DNA from: Gordonia rhizosphera NBRC 16068
GTDB taxonomy: Bacteria; Actinomycetota; Actinomycetes; Mycobacteriales; Mycobacteriaceae
Reading direction: 5' to 3'
Assembly: GCF_000298195.1 (NCBI RefSeq)
Contig: NZ_BAHC01000073.1
Span: forward strand, 1 to 48,271
DNA: 48,271 nt
Shown here one piece after another: positions 26,206 to 36,571 of the stretch. Every line of letters starts with the position of its first letter. The first letter of the stretch is position 1. The notes beneath the pieces are model-generated. The model saw only the letters and a list, made by a program, of their open reading frames with translations. It was not told the origin of the DNA and ran no database searches. The position numbers and the translations under genes are program-made.

Positions 26206-28401
26206 GTGGCAGCCCCGACCCACACCGTTCCCGCCGCGTTACGACCGGCGCCGAGCACCGTGCCTCCCTACCGCACCGACCTCGACGGTCTACGCGGCAT
26301 CGCCATCACGCTCGTCGCATGCTTCCACATCTGGTTCGGCCGGGTCTCCGGCGGCGTCGACGTGTTCCTGACCCTGTCGGGCTACTTCTTCATCGGCTCC
26401 CTGCTGCGCCACGCCATCCACAGTCAGGCCCCGCACGTGACCCTGCGGGACACCATCGACCCGTGGCCCCGGCTCAAACGACTGCTGCGCCGGTTGCTCC
26501 CGGCGCTGTTCACGGTGCTCCTCGCGGTCGCCGCCCTCACCGTGGTCGTGATGCCACAGACACGGTGGCTCAACATCGGCAACGAACTGATCGCGAGCGC
26601 GCTGTACTACCAGAACTGGCATCTGGCCTTCAATTCGCAGGACTACCTGGCCGCAAGTTCGGCGAACAGCCCGTTGCAGCACATCTGGTCGATGTCGGTG
26701 CAGGGTCAGTTCTTCCTCGGCATGCTCCTGATCGCGCTGATCGTCACCGCGATGATCCGGCTCATCGCCCGCGTCGTCCCCGCCGCCGGCGATCCCCGCA
26801 CGGTTCGCGTCGTCGTCGCGACCGGGGTGCTGGGGCTGGCCGCGGTGTCGTTCTACTGGGCGCACATGCGGATGTCGGTCAATCAGGAGTTCAATTACTA
26901 CGACACGCTGGCCCGGCTGTGGGAACCGCTTGTCGGAGGCCTGCTCGCCATCTGGCTGCCGACCTGGCGGGTGCCGCGATGGATACGCAACACCCTCGCC
27001 TTGGTCGCCCTGGGGTTGATCATCACCTGCGGATGGTGGATCGACGGGGTGGCGTCCTACCCGGGCCCCAAGGCGCTCGTGCCGGTGCTGTCGACGGTGG
27101 TGATCATCTGGGCCGGGGCCACCGCCCTGCAGAAGCCCCGTCCCGGTCACGACGATCCGCAGTCGCTGCCCGCGGTCAACCGGGCGCTGGCGTCGGCCGC
27201 CCCGGTGTGGCTGGGCACCATCGCCTACTCGCTGTACCTGTGGCACTGGCCGCTGCTGATCTTCTATCTGACCTGGCGCGGTAAGAACCACGCCTCGGTG
27301 GTCGAGGGCGTCGCGCTCATCGCGGCGTCGCTGGCCCTGGCGTGGCTGACCAAGCTCTACATCGAGGATCCGCTGCGCGGCGGGAGCCGCCCGAAACACG
27401 CCCGCGGTACCCGCGACGGGCATGCGCGCCGGCTCGGCTACGTGTCGGTGATGACGACGGTGCTGGTCGTGGCGACGCTGGCGACCGGTGTCGGTATCAA
27501 ACTGTGGGATCGGCACGTCGGCAACATCGTGGTGGACACCACGAACCTCGATCCGCGCCTCTACCCCGGAGCCCGCGCCCTGCTCGACGGCGCCCCCGTG
27601 CCGGCCCTGGACCCGCAGCCGACACCGCTGATGGTCCTGCAGGACTTCCCGGAGACCTCCACCGACGGCTACATGAGCGACTTCACCGACCCCGCCATCC
27701 ACGTCGGCGTCTACGGGGACCCCGACGCGACCCGCACGATCGCCCTCATCGGTGGATCGCACGCGGAGATGTGGATCAGCGCGCTGAACACCCTGGGATT
27801 GCGCAACCACTTCCGGGTCACCACCTATCTGAAGATGGGGTGCCCGATGTCGACCGAGCTGGTGCCCAAGCAGCAGGGCGTACCGTACCCGCAATGCCAC
27901 GACTGGGTCATGCGGGTCAAGGAAAAGGTGATCGCCGACAAACCCGACGCCGTGTTCACCAACTCCACCCGCCCGCGCGACGATGAGCCGGGTGACTGGG
28001 TGCCCCCGACCTACACGCCGATCTTCGACGAGTTCATCGACGCCGGGATCGCCGTCTTCGGCATCCGCGACACTCCGTGGCCGAAGAACCGCAAGGGCCT
28101 CATCGACACCCCGACCTGCCTGGCCGACGGCGGCACCGCCGAGAGCTGCGGCTCGCCTCGCGCGCTGGTGCTGGCCCCGACCGACCCGGCGCAGGCCCTG
28201 GCCACGACACGTCCGGATTTCCATCCGCTCGACATGTCCGACGGGATCTGCACGGCCACGCTGTGCCCGGCGATCGTCGGCAATGTCATCGTCTACAAGG
28301 ACTGGCACCACCTCAGCGCCACCTATGTCCGCAGCCTGACCGACGAGCTCGGCCGACAGATGGCGCTGGCCGTGCCGTGGACGGGTCCGCCGAGTAGCTG
28401 A
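26206..28401 (+). CDS. Acyltransferase-3 / SGNH membrane O-acyltransferase
   Basis: The 731-residue membrane protein has an acyltransferase-3 domain (about residues 24-400; YRTDLDGLRGIAITLVACFH with the early Arg and His typical of the family, roughly ten membrane segments). An extracytoplasmic SGNH-like domain follows (about 430-720) with ALIGGSHAEMW near residue 515 and DWHHLS near 700, the Ser and Asp/His blocks. This is the OatA-like layout, which transfers acyl groups from inside to outside onto cell-envelope glycans or lipids; the substrate is unknown. GTG at 26206 follows AGGAAG. M. tuberculosis has a homologous gene (Rv1565c) beside treX, so the position is conserved. Confidence 0.85.
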   Translation: MAAPTHTVPAALRPAPSTVPPYRTDLDGLRGIAITLVACFHIWFGRVSGGVDVFLTLSGYFFIGSLLRHAIHSQAPHVTLRDTIDPWPRLKRLLRRLLPALFTVLLAVAALTVVVMPQTRWLNIGNELIASALYYQNWHLAFNSQDYLAASSANSPLQHIWSMSVQGQFFLGMLLIALIVTAMIRLIARVVPAAGDPRTVRVVVATGVLGLAAVSFYWAHMRMSVNQEFNYYDTLARLWEPLVGGLLAIWLPTWRVPRWIRNTLALVALGLIITCGWWIDGVASYPGPKALVPVLSTVVIIWAGATALQKPRPGHDDPQSLPAVNRALASAAPVWLGTIAYSLYLWHWPLLIFYLTWRGKNHASVVEGVALIAASLALAWLTKLYIEDPLRGGSRPKHARGTRDGHARRLGYVSVMTTVLVVATLATGVGIKLWDRHVGNIVVDTTNLDPRLYPGARALLDGAPVPALDPQPTPLMVLQDFPETSTDGYMSDFTDPAIHVGVYGDPDATRTIALIGGSHAEMWISALNTLGLRNHFRVTTYLKMGCPMSTELVPKQQGVPYPQCHDWVMRVKEKVIADKPDAVFTNSTRPRDDEPGDWVPPTYTPIFDEFIDAGIAVFGIRDTPWPKNRKGLIDTPTCLADGGTAESCGSPRALVLAPTDPAQALATTRPDFHPLDMSDGICTATLCPAIVGNVIVYKDWHHLSATYVRSLTDELGRQMALAVPWTGPPSS

Positions 28402-28452
28402 CGCCACATCTCGAGAAGGTCTCTCCGAGATGAAGGCAGCGCGGTTCACCGC

Positions 28453-28458
28453 TAGTGT
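28453..28458 (+). promoter_or_regulatory. Putative -10 of a leaderless glgX transcript
   Basis: TAGTGT ends six bases before the glgX ATG at 28465, and no ribosome binding site is visible between them. Confidence 0.35.
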
Positions 28459-28464
28459 CATCAC

Positions 28465-30945
28465 ATGGAATCGCCGAAGGAAAAGGCGACGTCGTCGCCG
28501 GCCGTAATCGCCGGAGATCCGGTCACGGTGCAGCCTGTAGGAGCGACCGACGTCCCCATTCCCACCGATGTGCCCGTTCCCACCGACATCACCGCACCAC
28601 CGCCCGACCGCACGCCGTTCGTCGTGTGGCCGGGCAACCCATACCCGCTGGGCGCGACGTATGACGGTGTGGGAACAAACTTCTCGTTGTTCTCCGAGGT
28701 GGCCACCGCCGTCGATCTGTGCCTGATCGACGGCGCCGGTACCGAGCGGCGCATCCGCCTCGAGGAGGTCGACGGCCACTGCTGGCACTGTTACCTGCCG
28801 AATATCGGGCCGGGTCAGTATTACGGCTACCGCGTACACGGCCCGTATGACCCGTCCCGCGGTCTGCGCTGCGATCCCAGCAAACTGCTCCTCGACCCCT
28901 ACGGCAAGGCCTTCCACGGGGATTTCGACGGCGACCCGTCACTCTTCTCCTACCCGATGGCCGTCGACGACCCGGCCGAGGAGGAGGCAGCGGAGAAGGA
29001 GTCAGCGGTCATCCACACGCCGCCGGAAACGGGCACCGCATCGTCGGTGGTGGCACCCACGACGGCCGGGGGGTCGGCCGTGGGAGTCACGACGACCGCA
29101 ACGGAGACCGCGTCGGTGGCGGCGAACGCCGTCGAGGCTGTGCCGGCCGGGCCGGTCGTGGATCTTCCCCTCACGCCGCCGCACCCCGAAAACATGCCGC
29201 ACCTCGACTCGCTCGGCCACACCGTGCTCTCGGTGGTCATCAATCCGTACTTCGACTGGCAGAACGACCGGCAGCCGCGTCGTCCATATCACAAGACGGT
29301 GATCTACGAGGCCCACGTCAAGGGCATGACGGCCACGCACCCCGACGTGCCGGAGCACCTGCGCGGCACCTATGCGGGGCTCGCCCACCCGGTCATCATC
29401 GACTATCTGAAATCGCTGGGAGTGACCGCGATCGAGCTGATGCCCGTCCATCAGTTCATGCAGGATTTCGTGCTGCGCGACCAGGGACTGCGTAACTACT
29501 GGGGCTACAACAGCTACGGCTTCCTCGCCCCGCACTCGGAGTACGCCTCCAAGCCCGATCAACCGGCCAGCGCGGTGACCGAGTTCAAGGCGATGGTGCG
29601 CGCATTCCACCGCGCCGACATCGAGGTCATCCTCGACGTCGTCTACAACCACACGGCCGAGGGCAACCATCTCGGGCCGACGATCTGCTTCCGCGGTATC
29701 GACAACACCGCCTATTACCGGGTCGTCGACGGCAACCCCGAGATGTACATGGACTACACGGGTACCGGCAACAGCCTCAACGGCCGACACCCGCACACCC
29801 TGCAGCTGATCATGGATTCGCTGCGCTACTGGGTGACGGAAATGCACGTCGACGGCTTCCGCTTCGACCTCGCCTCCACACTCGCTCGCGAACTCCATGA
29901 CGTGGACCGACTGTCCGCATTCTTCGATCTGGTGCAGCAGGACCCGGTCGTCAGCCAGGTCAAGCTCATCGCCGAGCCCTGGGACGTCGGCGAGGGCGGG
30001 TATCAGGTCGGCAACTTCCCGCCACTGTGGACAGAGTGGAACGGCAAGTACCGCGACACCGTCCGTGACTACTGGCGAGGTGAGCCGTCCACACTGGGCG
30101 AGTTCGCGTCCCGGCTGACCGGGTCTTCGGATCTCTACGAGGCCACCGGCCGCCGGCCCCTGGCGAGTATCAACTTCGTCATCGCCCATGACGGTTTCAC
30201 ACTGCGGGACCTGGTGTCCTACAACGAGAAACACAACATGGCCAACGGTGAGGACAACCGCGACGGGGAGAGCCACAACCGGTCCTGGAACTGCGGGGTC
30301 GAGGGTCCGACCGACGATCCGGAGATCCTCGAGCTGCGCGCCCGCCAGCAACGCAACGTCCTCGCCACCCTGTTCCTGTCCCAGGGCACGCCGATGCTGG
30401 CACACGGGGACGAGATGGGGCGGACCCAACAGGGCAACAACAACGTCTACTGCCAGGATTCGGAACTGGCCTGGATGGACTGGGCGCTGGCCGAGAAGAA
30501 CTCCGACCTGCTGGAGTTCACCCGCAAGGCCATCGCGTTGCGGACCCGTCATCCGGTGTTCCGTCGGCGCAGGTTCTTCGCGGGCAAACCGATCCGGTGG
30601 GGCGATCAGGCTCTCGACATCGTGTGGCTGACCCCGGCGGGCGAGGCGATGACCTCCGAGGACTGGGACAACTGGTTCGGCAAGAGCCTGGCGGTCTTCC
30701 TCAACGGCCACGGCATCGGCGAGAAGGACGAGCGTGGTGAGAAGATCACCGACGACAGCTTCCTGATCTGCTTCAACGCACACCACGGCGACATCGATTT
30801 CCGACTCCCACCCACCCTGGGCGACGAGTGGACCGGCGTCCTCGACACCACGCATCCGACCGGCGACAGCGATGTCACCGCCCTGACCGACACCGACGTG
30901 ACCGTCGGTGCCCGGTCGGTCCTGGTCCTGCGCAAGACGGCGTGA
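28465..30945 (+). CDS. glgX: Glycogen debranching enzyme GlgX/TreX
   Basis: This GH13 enzyme cleaves alpha-1,6 branches of glycogen, supplying linear chains to TreY/TreZ. It has an N-terminal CBM48-like region ([20 protein letters not shown]), then the barrel with [22 protein letters not shown] (nucleophile Asp468), [12 protein letters not shown] (acid Glu504) and [17 protein letters not shown]. At 826 residues it exceeds the usual 700 or so. The excess is a roughly 45-residue Pro/Thr-rich N-terminus and a low-complexity Ala/Thr/Val/Glu insert at about residues 171-246, between CBM48 and barrel. Its stop overlaps the treY GTG (GTGA). Confidence 0.92.
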   Translation: MESPKEKATSSPAVIAGDPVTVQPVGATDVPIPTDVPVPTDITAPPPDRTPFVVWPGNPYPLGATYDGVGTNFSLFSEVATAVDLCLIDGAGTERRIRLEEVDGHCWHCYLPNIGPGQYYGYRVHGPYDPSRGLRCDPSKLLLDPYGKAFHGDFDGDPSLFSYPMAVDDPAEEEAAEKESAVIHTPPETGTASSVVAPTTAGGSAVGVTTTATETASVAANAVEAVPAGPVVDLPLTPPHPENMPHLDSLGHTVLSVVINPYFDWQNDRQPRRPYHKTVIYEAHVKGMTATHPDVPEHLRGTYAGLAHPVIIDYLKSLGVTAIELMPVHQFMQDFVLRDQGLRNYWGYNSYGFLAPHSEYASKPDQPASAVTEFKAMVRAFHRADIEVILDVVYNHTAEGNHLGPTICFRGIDNTAYYRVVDGNPEMYMDYTGTGNSLNGRHPHTLQLIMDSLRYWVTEMHVDGFRFDLASTLARELHDVDRLSAFFDLVQQDPVVSQVKLIAEPWDVGEGGYQVGNFPPLWTEWNGKYRDTVRDYWRGEPSTLGEFASRLTGSSDLYEATGRRPLASINFVIAHDGFTLRDLVSYNEKHNMANGEDNRDGESHNRSWNCGVEGPTDDPEILELRARQQRNVLATLFLSQGTPMLAHGDEMGRTQQGNNNVYCQDSELAWMDWALAEKNSDLLEFTRKAIALRTRHPVFRRRRFFAGKPIRWGDQALDIVWLTPAGEAMTSEDWDNWFGKSLAVFLNGHGIGEKDERGEKITDDSFLICFNAHHGDIDFRLPPTLGDEWTGVLDTTHPTGDSDVTALTDTDVTVGARSVLVLRKTA

Positions 30946-33269
30946 GCGGCGAGCAGGTGCCGGTGGGCGGCCTCCGCACGCCGGTCGCCACCTACCGTGT
31001 GCAGCTGACCCCCGACTTCGCGTTCGCCGACCTGATCGACGTGCTGGAGCGCATCGCCGAGCTGGGTGTCAGCCACCTGTACCTCTCGCCGGTCGGACGC
31101 GCGGTGTCGGGGTCGACCCACGGCTACGACTGGGTGCCGCCGCCGCAGGTGTCCCCGGAGCTCGGAGGACTCGACGGCCTCCGCGAGTTGCGGCGCGCCG
31201 CGAGAGAACTCGGGCTGGGCCTGATCGTCGACATCGTCCCCAACCACACCGGGGTCGCCGATCCGCTGCAGAATCCGTGGTTCGCCGATCTGCTCCGGTA
31301 CGGCTCCACATCGCGATACGCCGGCTGGTTCGACGTCGACTTCTCCACCGACAACGGCGCCGACGGCAAGATCGCGTTGCCGGTCCTCGCCGCGGACGGT
31401 GACCTGTCGCCCCTCGTCGTCGACGACGGACATCTGCGTTACCACGACCACGTGTTCCCGACGGCTCCGGGCACCGCGATCACCGGCACCCCGATCGAGG
31501 TACATGAGCGCCAGCACTATCGGCTGGTGGCCTGGAACAGCGGTCTGATCGGGTACCGGCGCTTCTTCACCGTCAACGAGCTCGCCGGTCTGCGGCAGGA
31601 GGACCCGACGGTGTACGAGGCCACCCACCGGTGGCTCATCGACCTCGTCGACGCCGATCTGATCGACGGGGTGCGGGTCGACCATCCCGACGGACTCTGG
31701 GATCCCCAGACCTACCTGCGCCGTCTGCGCGGCGACACCGGCGAGCAGCGGCTCGTCTACGTGGAGAAGATTCTCGCCCCCGATGAGGACCTCGAGCCGA
31801 CCCTGCCCGTGCAGGGCACGACCGGGTACGAGCAGATGCGCATCATCGATGCCGTGTTCGTCGCGCCGACGGGGCTCGTCGAACTCGGTGAGATCCACGA
31901 ACGCGTCACCGGAAGGCCCGGGGATTCGGCCTGGTTGCACGCAGGTGAGCGGGAGCGCAAACTCGTCACCCTGCGGGAGATGTTCCCGAGCGAACATCGC
32001 CGGATGGTCCGCGCGATCACCCACTCCGACCCGTCGGCCGACGTCACCGCGGTCACCGAGGCGACCGCCGAACTCATCGCCGAACTCGGTGTCTACCGTG
32101 CCGACTACCCGTCGCTGCGCACCCGCCTGATCGACACCGCCGCCCGGATCGCGCAATGCATTCCGCAACTGTCGGCCGCCCTGGACCTCGTCGTCCACGA
32201 GACCGCGACCCCCGGTGCCGCCACCTCCCGGCTCGCCCAGACATGTGGTGCGGTGACCGCCAAGAGCGTCGAGGACAGCCTGTTCTACCGCACCGCCCGC
32301 CTGGTGTCAGCGCAGGAGGTGGGCGGCGATCCGGCCGATCCGGCTATGTCGCTGCACGAGTTCCATACCCGCAACGCCCGTCGCGTGCACGACTGGCCGT
32401 GGGCCATGACCGCGATGTCGACCCACGACACCAAACGTGGCGAGGACGTGCGGGCCCGGATCGCGCTGCTCACGCAGGTGCCGGAACGATGGTCGATGCT
32501 CGTGAGCGGGATCTGGGCGCAGACACCGCCGCCGGACGACCTCACCGGCTACTTCCTGCTGCAGAACATCGTCGGGGTCTGGCCGGACGACACCGCGGTC
32601 GACGACGACCTGCGCGCACGCCTGTGCGCCTATGCACGCAAGGCCGCTCGCGAGGCCGGGCTGTGCACCACCTGGACCGAGGTGGACGAGACGTTCGAGG
32701 CCGCTCTCGACGCCTGGATCGACGATGTCACCACCGGACAGACGGCGGCCGCGATCACGGCCTTCGTCGACGCGATCGCACCCGCCTGGCGTGCGGAGAC
32801 GTTGGCCCGCAAGGCGATCGCGTTGCTGGGCCCGGGCGTGGGCGACATCTATCAGGGCACGCAGTGGTGGGACGACTCGCTGGTCGACCCCGACAATCGG
32901 CGGCCGGTGGACTACGCGCGCTCGCTCGATCACCCCAAGACGACGCTGATCCGGGTTGCGCTGCGCACGCGGGCGGCCCACGCGGAGGCATTCGGGGCCG
33001 CCGGCACCTACGCGGCCCTGCAGACCGACGGTCCCGCGGGCGACCATGTGATCGCGTTCGTCCGTGGGGTCGCCGACGATCCACGGGTGGTCGTGGTGAC
33101 CGCCCGGTACACCCACAGCCTCACCACGGGTCTTGCCTCCGCCACCATGATCGAACTGCCTGCCGGCCGCTGGCACGACGCTGCGACCGGCGAGGTGTTC
33201 CATGGCAGTCCCACGCTGGCGGAGCTACGCCACTCGGGTCCCGTGGCAATCCTGACGCGCGACGCCTGA
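30942..33269 (+). CDS. treY: Maltooligosyl trehalose synthase TreY
   Basis: TreY turns the reducing end of a maltooligosaccharide into a trehalosyl unit, which TreZ releases. The 775-residue product begins with [20 protein letters not shown]. It has [27 protein letters not shown] with nucleophile Asp247, YVEKIL with acid Glu275, and [15 protein letters not shown] late, all diagnostic for TreY. GTG at 30942 overlaps the glgX stop by 4 bp; a frame open from 30828 only reads over glgX. Unusually, treZ does not follow: a minus-strand mce operon of about 9.4 kb lies between. Confidence 0.93.
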   Translation: MSGEQVPVGGLRTPVATYRVQLTPDFAFADLIDVLERIAELGVSHLYLSPVGRAVSGSTHGYDWVPPPQVSPELGGLDGLRELRRAARELGLGLIVDIVPNHTGVADPLQNPWFADLLRYGSTSRYAGWFDVDFSTDNGADGKIALPVLAADGDLSPLVVDDGHLRYHDHVFPTAPGTAITGTPIEVHERQHYRLVAWNSGLIGYRRFFTVNELAGLRQEDPTVYEATHRWLIDLVDADLIDGVRVDHPDGLWDPQTYLRRLRGDTGEQRLVYVEKILAPDEDLEPTLPVQGTTGYEQMRIIDAVFVAPTGLVELGEIHERVTGRPGDSAWLHAGERERKLVTLREMFPSEHRRMVRAITHSDPSADVTAVTEATAELIAELGVYRADYPSLRTRLIDTAARIAQCIPQLSAALDLVVHETATPGAATSRLAQTCGAVTAKSVEDSLFYRTARLVSAQEVGGDPADPAMSLHEFHTRNARRVHDWPWAMTAMSTHDTKRGEDVRARIALLTQVPERWSMLVSGIWAQTPPPDDLTGYFLLQNIVGVWPDDTAVDDDLRARLCAYARKAAREAGLCTTWTEVDETFEAALDAWIDDVTTGQTAAAITAFVDAIAPAWRAETLARKAIALLGPGVGDIYQGTQWWDDSLVDPDNRRPVDYARSLDHPKTTLIRVALRTRAAHAEAFGAAGTYAALQTDGPAGDHVIAFVRGVADDPRVVVVTARYTHSLTTGLASATMIELPAGRWHDAATGEVFHGSPTLAELRHSGPVAILTRDA

Positions 33270-33303
33270 AGACCTCACATCACCGGGCCTTCATCGACAC
33301 AGT

Positions 33304-33334
33304 GTCCCTGAGCACGCGCGACGTTTTCAGGGAC
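33304..33334. terminator. Inverted repeat between convergent treY and mas genes
   Basis: GTCCCTGA (33304-33311) and TCAGGGAC (33327-33334) form an 8-bp perfect stem with a 15-base loop containing TTTT. It lies 35 bp after the treY stop and overlaps the mas stop codon, so it could end both transcripts. Confidence 0.4.
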
Positions 33335-34223
33335 CGCCCGGTGTCGAGGGCGCCGCGGGAGCCGACTGGCCCTGTGACTGGTTCTGTTCGCCCTGCGGAG
33401 TGCCGATGCCGGCCTGCGCTCCGTCGAGCTTCTCGACGAGCCAGCGACCGTCCTCCTTGCGGAGGTTGAGCCAGATCAGCATCAGCTCCTTGCCACCGTC
33501 GGGCGCGAGAGTGCTGGTGCCGGTGACCTCCATCAGCACACTCGTCTTGGCGGTGTCGGCGTCGAAGGTCTCCACGGACACTGACTTCACCGACGGGGTG
33601 GCCTTGACGTTCAGGTCCTGCACGGCCTTGGAGCCGTCGGCCTGCTCCTGCTCGAGATGCTTGCGGAACTCGCCGGTGGACAGTGGGCCGAGGAGTTCCT
33701 TCATGTTGCCGACGTTGTCGGAATTCATCGTGCTCACCAGCTTGATGGCGAACTGTTCGGAGGCCGCCTTGCTGTCGTCGAACGCGGCGAGCCGCTCTCG
33801 TTGCTGGAGGTAACCCCAACCGAGCAGCGCCACTCCCACGACGAGCGCCACGGCCACGGTCCCGGCGGCCACATTCATCAGGCCCCGAGCGCTGATGGTC
33901 ACCGAGATCTGTCGGCCGGCCGTCTTCGATTCGGCAGTCGTTGATTCGGCAGTCGTTGATTCGGCAGTCGTTGATTCGGCAGTCGTTGATTCGGCAGTCG
34001 TTGATTCGGTAGTCGCCGGCTCCGGCTCGGAGACGGCGTCCGCCGACGTCCTCGCGCGTCGGGCGGCCTTGGTCCGCGGCCGCGGGGCCGAGTCCGGTGT
34101 ATCCGTGTCCGTTGTGTCCGTGTCCGTCGTGTCCGTGTCCGTGTCCGTTGTGTCTGTGTCCGTTGTGTCAGTGTCCTGCGTATCCGTGTCGGGGGTGTCG
34201 GTCTTCTGGTCCTGCTCGGTCAT
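33327..34223 (-). CDS. Mce-associated membrane protein (Mas type)
   Basis: The 298-residue protein ends the mce operon, as Mas genes do. Residues 8-42 are an almost pure Thr/Asp repeat and 69-99 are six Glu-Ser-Thr-Thr-Ala units, both from tandem DNA repeats. One membrane helix (about 113-138, NVAAGTVAVALVVGVALLGW) is followed by an exported domain of about 130 residues (FAIKLVSTMNSDNVGNMKEL, then TSVLMEVTGTSTL and LMLIWLNLRKEDGRWLVEKL) of the NTF2-like kind seen in Mas proteins, which stabilise or assist Mce complexes. A Gln/Pro/Ala tail ends it. ATG at 34223 is six bases after mceF with AGTAGGA upstream. Confidence 0.8.
   Translation of the reverse strand: MTEQDQKTDTPDTDTQDTDTTDTDTTDTDTDTTDTDTTDTDTPDSAPRPRTKAARRARTSADAVSEPEPATTESTTAESTTAESTTAESTTAESTTAESKTAGRQISVTISARGLMNVAAGTVAVALVVGVALLGWGYLQQRERLAAFDDSKAASEQFAIKLVSTMNSDNVGNMKELLGPLSTGEFRKHLEQEQADGSKAVQDLNVKATPSVKSVSVETFDADTAKTSVLMEVTGTSTLAPDGGKELMLIWLNLRKEDGRWLVEKLDGAQAGIGTPQGEQNQSQGQSAPAAPSTPGGP
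33928..34017 (-). repeat. Six 15-bp tandem repeats in the mas gene
   Basis: There are six head-to-tail copies of a 15-bp unit (plus-strand form GATTCGGCAGTCGTT). Five are near identical and the last, at 34003-34017, has diverged. They encode the ESTTA units of the cytoplasmic N-terminus. Confidence 0.9.
34100..34202 (-). repeat. Degenerate Thr-Asp coding repeat at the mas 5' end
   Basis: The stretch is built of short plus-strand units such as TCCGTGTCCGTTGTG with irregular spacing. It encodes a run of alternating Thr and Asp right after the start codon. The repeat keeps frame, so length change would not disrupt the gene. Confidence 0.8.
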
Positions 34224-34229
34224 TCCTAC

Positions 34230-35414
34230 TCACTTGTCCAACGGCACGGTTCGCGCATTCGGGTCGTAGTCGGGTGGCGGTCCCGCGGTGTCGTCACCGG
34301 CCGGACGGGGAGCGTTCGCCGACCCGCGGATCTGCTGGTTCGGATCCTCGGTCACACAGTACAGATTGGTCGGAATGGTCAGCTCCAAGATCTTCGTGGG
34401 GCGCTCCGGGGTCACGGCGTAGTTGCAACTCGGCCGGGGAAAGATCGCCCCGAACGCCCACCAGGCCCCGTCGTGGAACATCGACAGACTCTTGATCGAC
34501 GCATCCCGGATCGACGGCAGGAGATTGGCGATCGCCGGCGCGCGCAGTGCACCCTGCCGGGCCACGTCCGCGAACTGCGCGAGCACATCGGTGAGCGGAC
34601 TACTGATCTGGCTGAGTGAGCCGGTCAGACTGGTCAGCTGGGATGGCCCGCGCCCGAGCAAAGTCCGCAACTCCTTGTCGGCGGCCACTGCTTGGTTCAC
34701 CAGCGTACTGAGGGCGTCCACCGTGGTCCCCAGATCGGGCTGGATCTCGGCGGTGGTCTTGAGGATCGTGCCGGTGTCAGAGATCAGCTTCGTGGTCTGC
34801 GGCAGGACCAGGGCGAGGTCGACGGCGATGGAGCCGCCCGCATTGAGGAGTGCCCGCAGATCGCTCTTGCCGGTCTCGTCAGACCCGAGCGCGATGTTCA
34901 GCTCGTCGACGGCCGTACGCAGCTTGACCGGGTCGATCTGTTCGATGACGTTCAGCGACGACTCCAGCATGGTGGGGAACGGTGCGGTGACCCGCGTCTG
35001 GTTCACGTCGATGACGTCACCGTCGGTGAAGTAGGGGCCGTCGGCGGTCGATGGTTCGAAGTCGACGTACTGCTCCCCCGCTGCGGACAGCCCCAGCGCG
35101 GCGACGACCGCGTTGCGGTTGATCTTCACGTCGTCCTCGATGCGGACCGTGACGTCGACCGACTTCGGTTGAACCCGAATGGTTTCCACCTCACCGATCC
35201 GCGCTCCGCGCAGCGTCACGATGGAGGTGTCCTGCAGGCCGCCGGAGATCGGGAAATGCACCAGCAGGGTGTAGGTACCGCGAAGCGGTTCCCACCGCAG
35301 CACACCCAACGACAGATAGGCCAGACCGACCAGCATCACCAGAACGAGACCGATGTTGCCGACGAGGATCGAGTGCTTGCGCACCCAGGTGAACGGCCCG
35401 GACAGGATTCTCAT
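34230..35414 (-). CDS. mceF: Mce family protein MceF
   Basis: The 394-residue Mce protein has an N-terminal membrane helix (HSILVGNIGLVLVMLVGLAY) and a single Mce/MlaD beta-barrel domain (about 45-120: YTLLVHFPISGGLQDTSIVT, VTLRGARIGEVETI). A long helical region then extends the substrate channel in mycobacterial Mce complexes. The order and lack of a lipobox fit the F subunit. ATG at 35414 overlaps the mceE stop as ATGA; GTG at 35423 is an alternative three codons upstream. The tail is Pro/Asp-rich. Confidence 0.88.
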   Translation of the reverse strand: MRILSGPFTWVRKHSILVGNIGLVLVMLVGLAYLSLGVLRWEPLRGTYTLLVHFPISGGLQDTSIVTLRGARIGEVETIRVQPKSVDVTVRIEDDVKINRNAVVAALGLSAAGEQYVDFEPSTADGPYFTDGDVIDVNQTRVTAPFPTMLESSLNVIEQIDPVKLRTAVDELNIALGSDETGKSDLRALLNAGGSIAVDLALVLPQTTKLISDTGTILKTTAEIQPDLGTTVDALSTLVNQAVAADKELRTLLGRGPSQLTSLTGSLSQISSPLTDVLAQFADVARQGALRAPAIANLLPSIRDASIKSLSMFHDGAWWAFGAIFPRPSCNYAVTPERPTKILELTIPTNLYCVTEDPNQQIRGSANAPRPAGDDTAGPPPDYDPNARTVPLDK

Positions 35415-36571
35415 CCGCAGCACCCCTTCGTCCCGGTCAGGCGCGCCAGCAGGCGGGTGAGTGTCTGTTGCAGCGACTGCGACGCCGCATCCACGTCGCC
35501 GACGTCGGGCAGCTGGCTGGCCGAGTCGAACCCGACGCCCGGGTTGAGGTAGAAGACCTTTGCCGACAGTGCGGCCGCGCTACCGGGCGTGGACTTCACC
35601 CACTTCGGCGTCAGTTCGGCCATGTTGTCCGCCAAGAGACCGAGGGTCCCGGACGCGTCACTCAGGCCCGCCAGCACCGTCGACAGGTTCCCGAAGAGCT
35701 CGACCAGATTGTCCCCCTCGGAGTTGAGGAAGTCGTTCGTGGCCGCAGTCACCTCGTTGGTCTTGCCCAGCATCGTCAGGATCGTCCCGATCTGGCCGTT
35801 GACCGCTTCCACCGCGGGGGCGAGTTTGTTGATCGACGCCATGATCTGAGCCCGCCCGGCCGCCAGGTCGTCGGTTAGCGTCCGGGTGTTACGCATCGCC
35901 TCGTCCACCGCCGCGGCGTTCTGGTTGAACTTGGTGAGGCCCGTGGTCAGCCCCTCGATCGCACCGGCCAGTTCATCCGGATTCGCCGACACCGCCTTGC
36001 TGAGCTCGGTGACGATGATCGTCAGGGAATTGAGCGATCCGCTGTCCACCAGGCCCGACGTGCTCACCAGGAGGTCCTCGACCGTCGCCGCCGCGGAGGT
36101 CGGCCCGGTCAGGGTGTCACCGTCGCCGAGGTATTCGGTCGGCTGTCCCGGCGGCGGCAGCAGCGCCACGAACACGTCACCGAGCGGTGTCGCCTGACGC
36201 AACTCCGCCCCGGTGCCGACCGGGAGTCGGGACGATTTGCCGACCCGCATGGTCACGACCGCCGTGTAGTCCTCGGCGACGATGGCGGTGACCTGTCCGA
36301 CGTCGGTGCCGTAGAGCTTGACCTTCGCCCGGGTGGGCAGGTTGAGCGCATTGTCGAAATTGGCTGTGAGCTGGATCGATTCACCGATCCCGCCGGGTAT
36401 CGGCAACGGGATCTGCTCGACGGTCAGACCGGGCAGCACGCCGCAGCCCGACAGGCCCAGGATCGAGGCGAGTGCGACGGCCAGAACCAGAACGGAGTGG
36501 CGGCGCAGGCGACGGCGGCGATCGCCGGGCGCGCGCTGAATCCGGAAGGGAGCGATCGGTTCTCGGTTCAT
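35411..36571 (-). CDS. mceE: Mce family lipoprotein MceE
   Basis: The 386-residue product has an Arg-rich start (RRRRLRRHSVLVLAVALASI) and lipobox LSGC, so it should be lipidated on the outer face of the membrane, as MceE (LprN-type) subunits are. The Mce domain follows (QLTANFDNALNLPTRAKVKL, VGQVTAI), then the long helical part. ATG at 36571 overlaps the mceD stop as ATGA; the frame open to 36673 is only mceD read in another frame. Confidence 0.88.
   Translation of the reverse strand: MNREPIAPFRIQRAPGDRRRRLRRHSVLVLAVALASILGLSGCGVLPGLTVEQIPLPIPGGIGESIQLTANFDNALNLPTRAKVKLYGTDVGQVTAIVAEDYTAVVTMRVGKSSRLPVGTGAELRQATPLGDVFVALLPPPGQPTEYLGDGDTLTGPTSAAATVEDLLVSTSGLVDSGSLNSLTIIVTELSKAVSANPDELAGAIEGLTTGLTKFNQNAAAVDEAMRNTRTLTDDLAAGRAQIMASINKLAPAVEAVNGQIGTILTMLGKTNEVTAATNDFLNSEGDNLVELFGNLSTVLAGLSDASGTLGLLADNMAELTPKWVKSTPGSAAALSAKVFYLNPGVGFDSASQLPDVGDVDAASQSLQQTLTRLLARLTGTKGCCG

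Noticed and set aside
26290..28917. An 875-residue open frame antisense to the acyltransferase gene.
   Set aside because: The plus-strand product has clear acyltransferase and SGNH motifs. The antisense frame is Gly/Arg/Asp/Val-rich without domains, typical of an antisense shadow in high-GC DNA.
29002..30855. A 617-residue open frame antisense to glgX.
   Set aside because: The sense frame has all GH13 catalytic residues; the antisense product is compositionally biased and domain-free.
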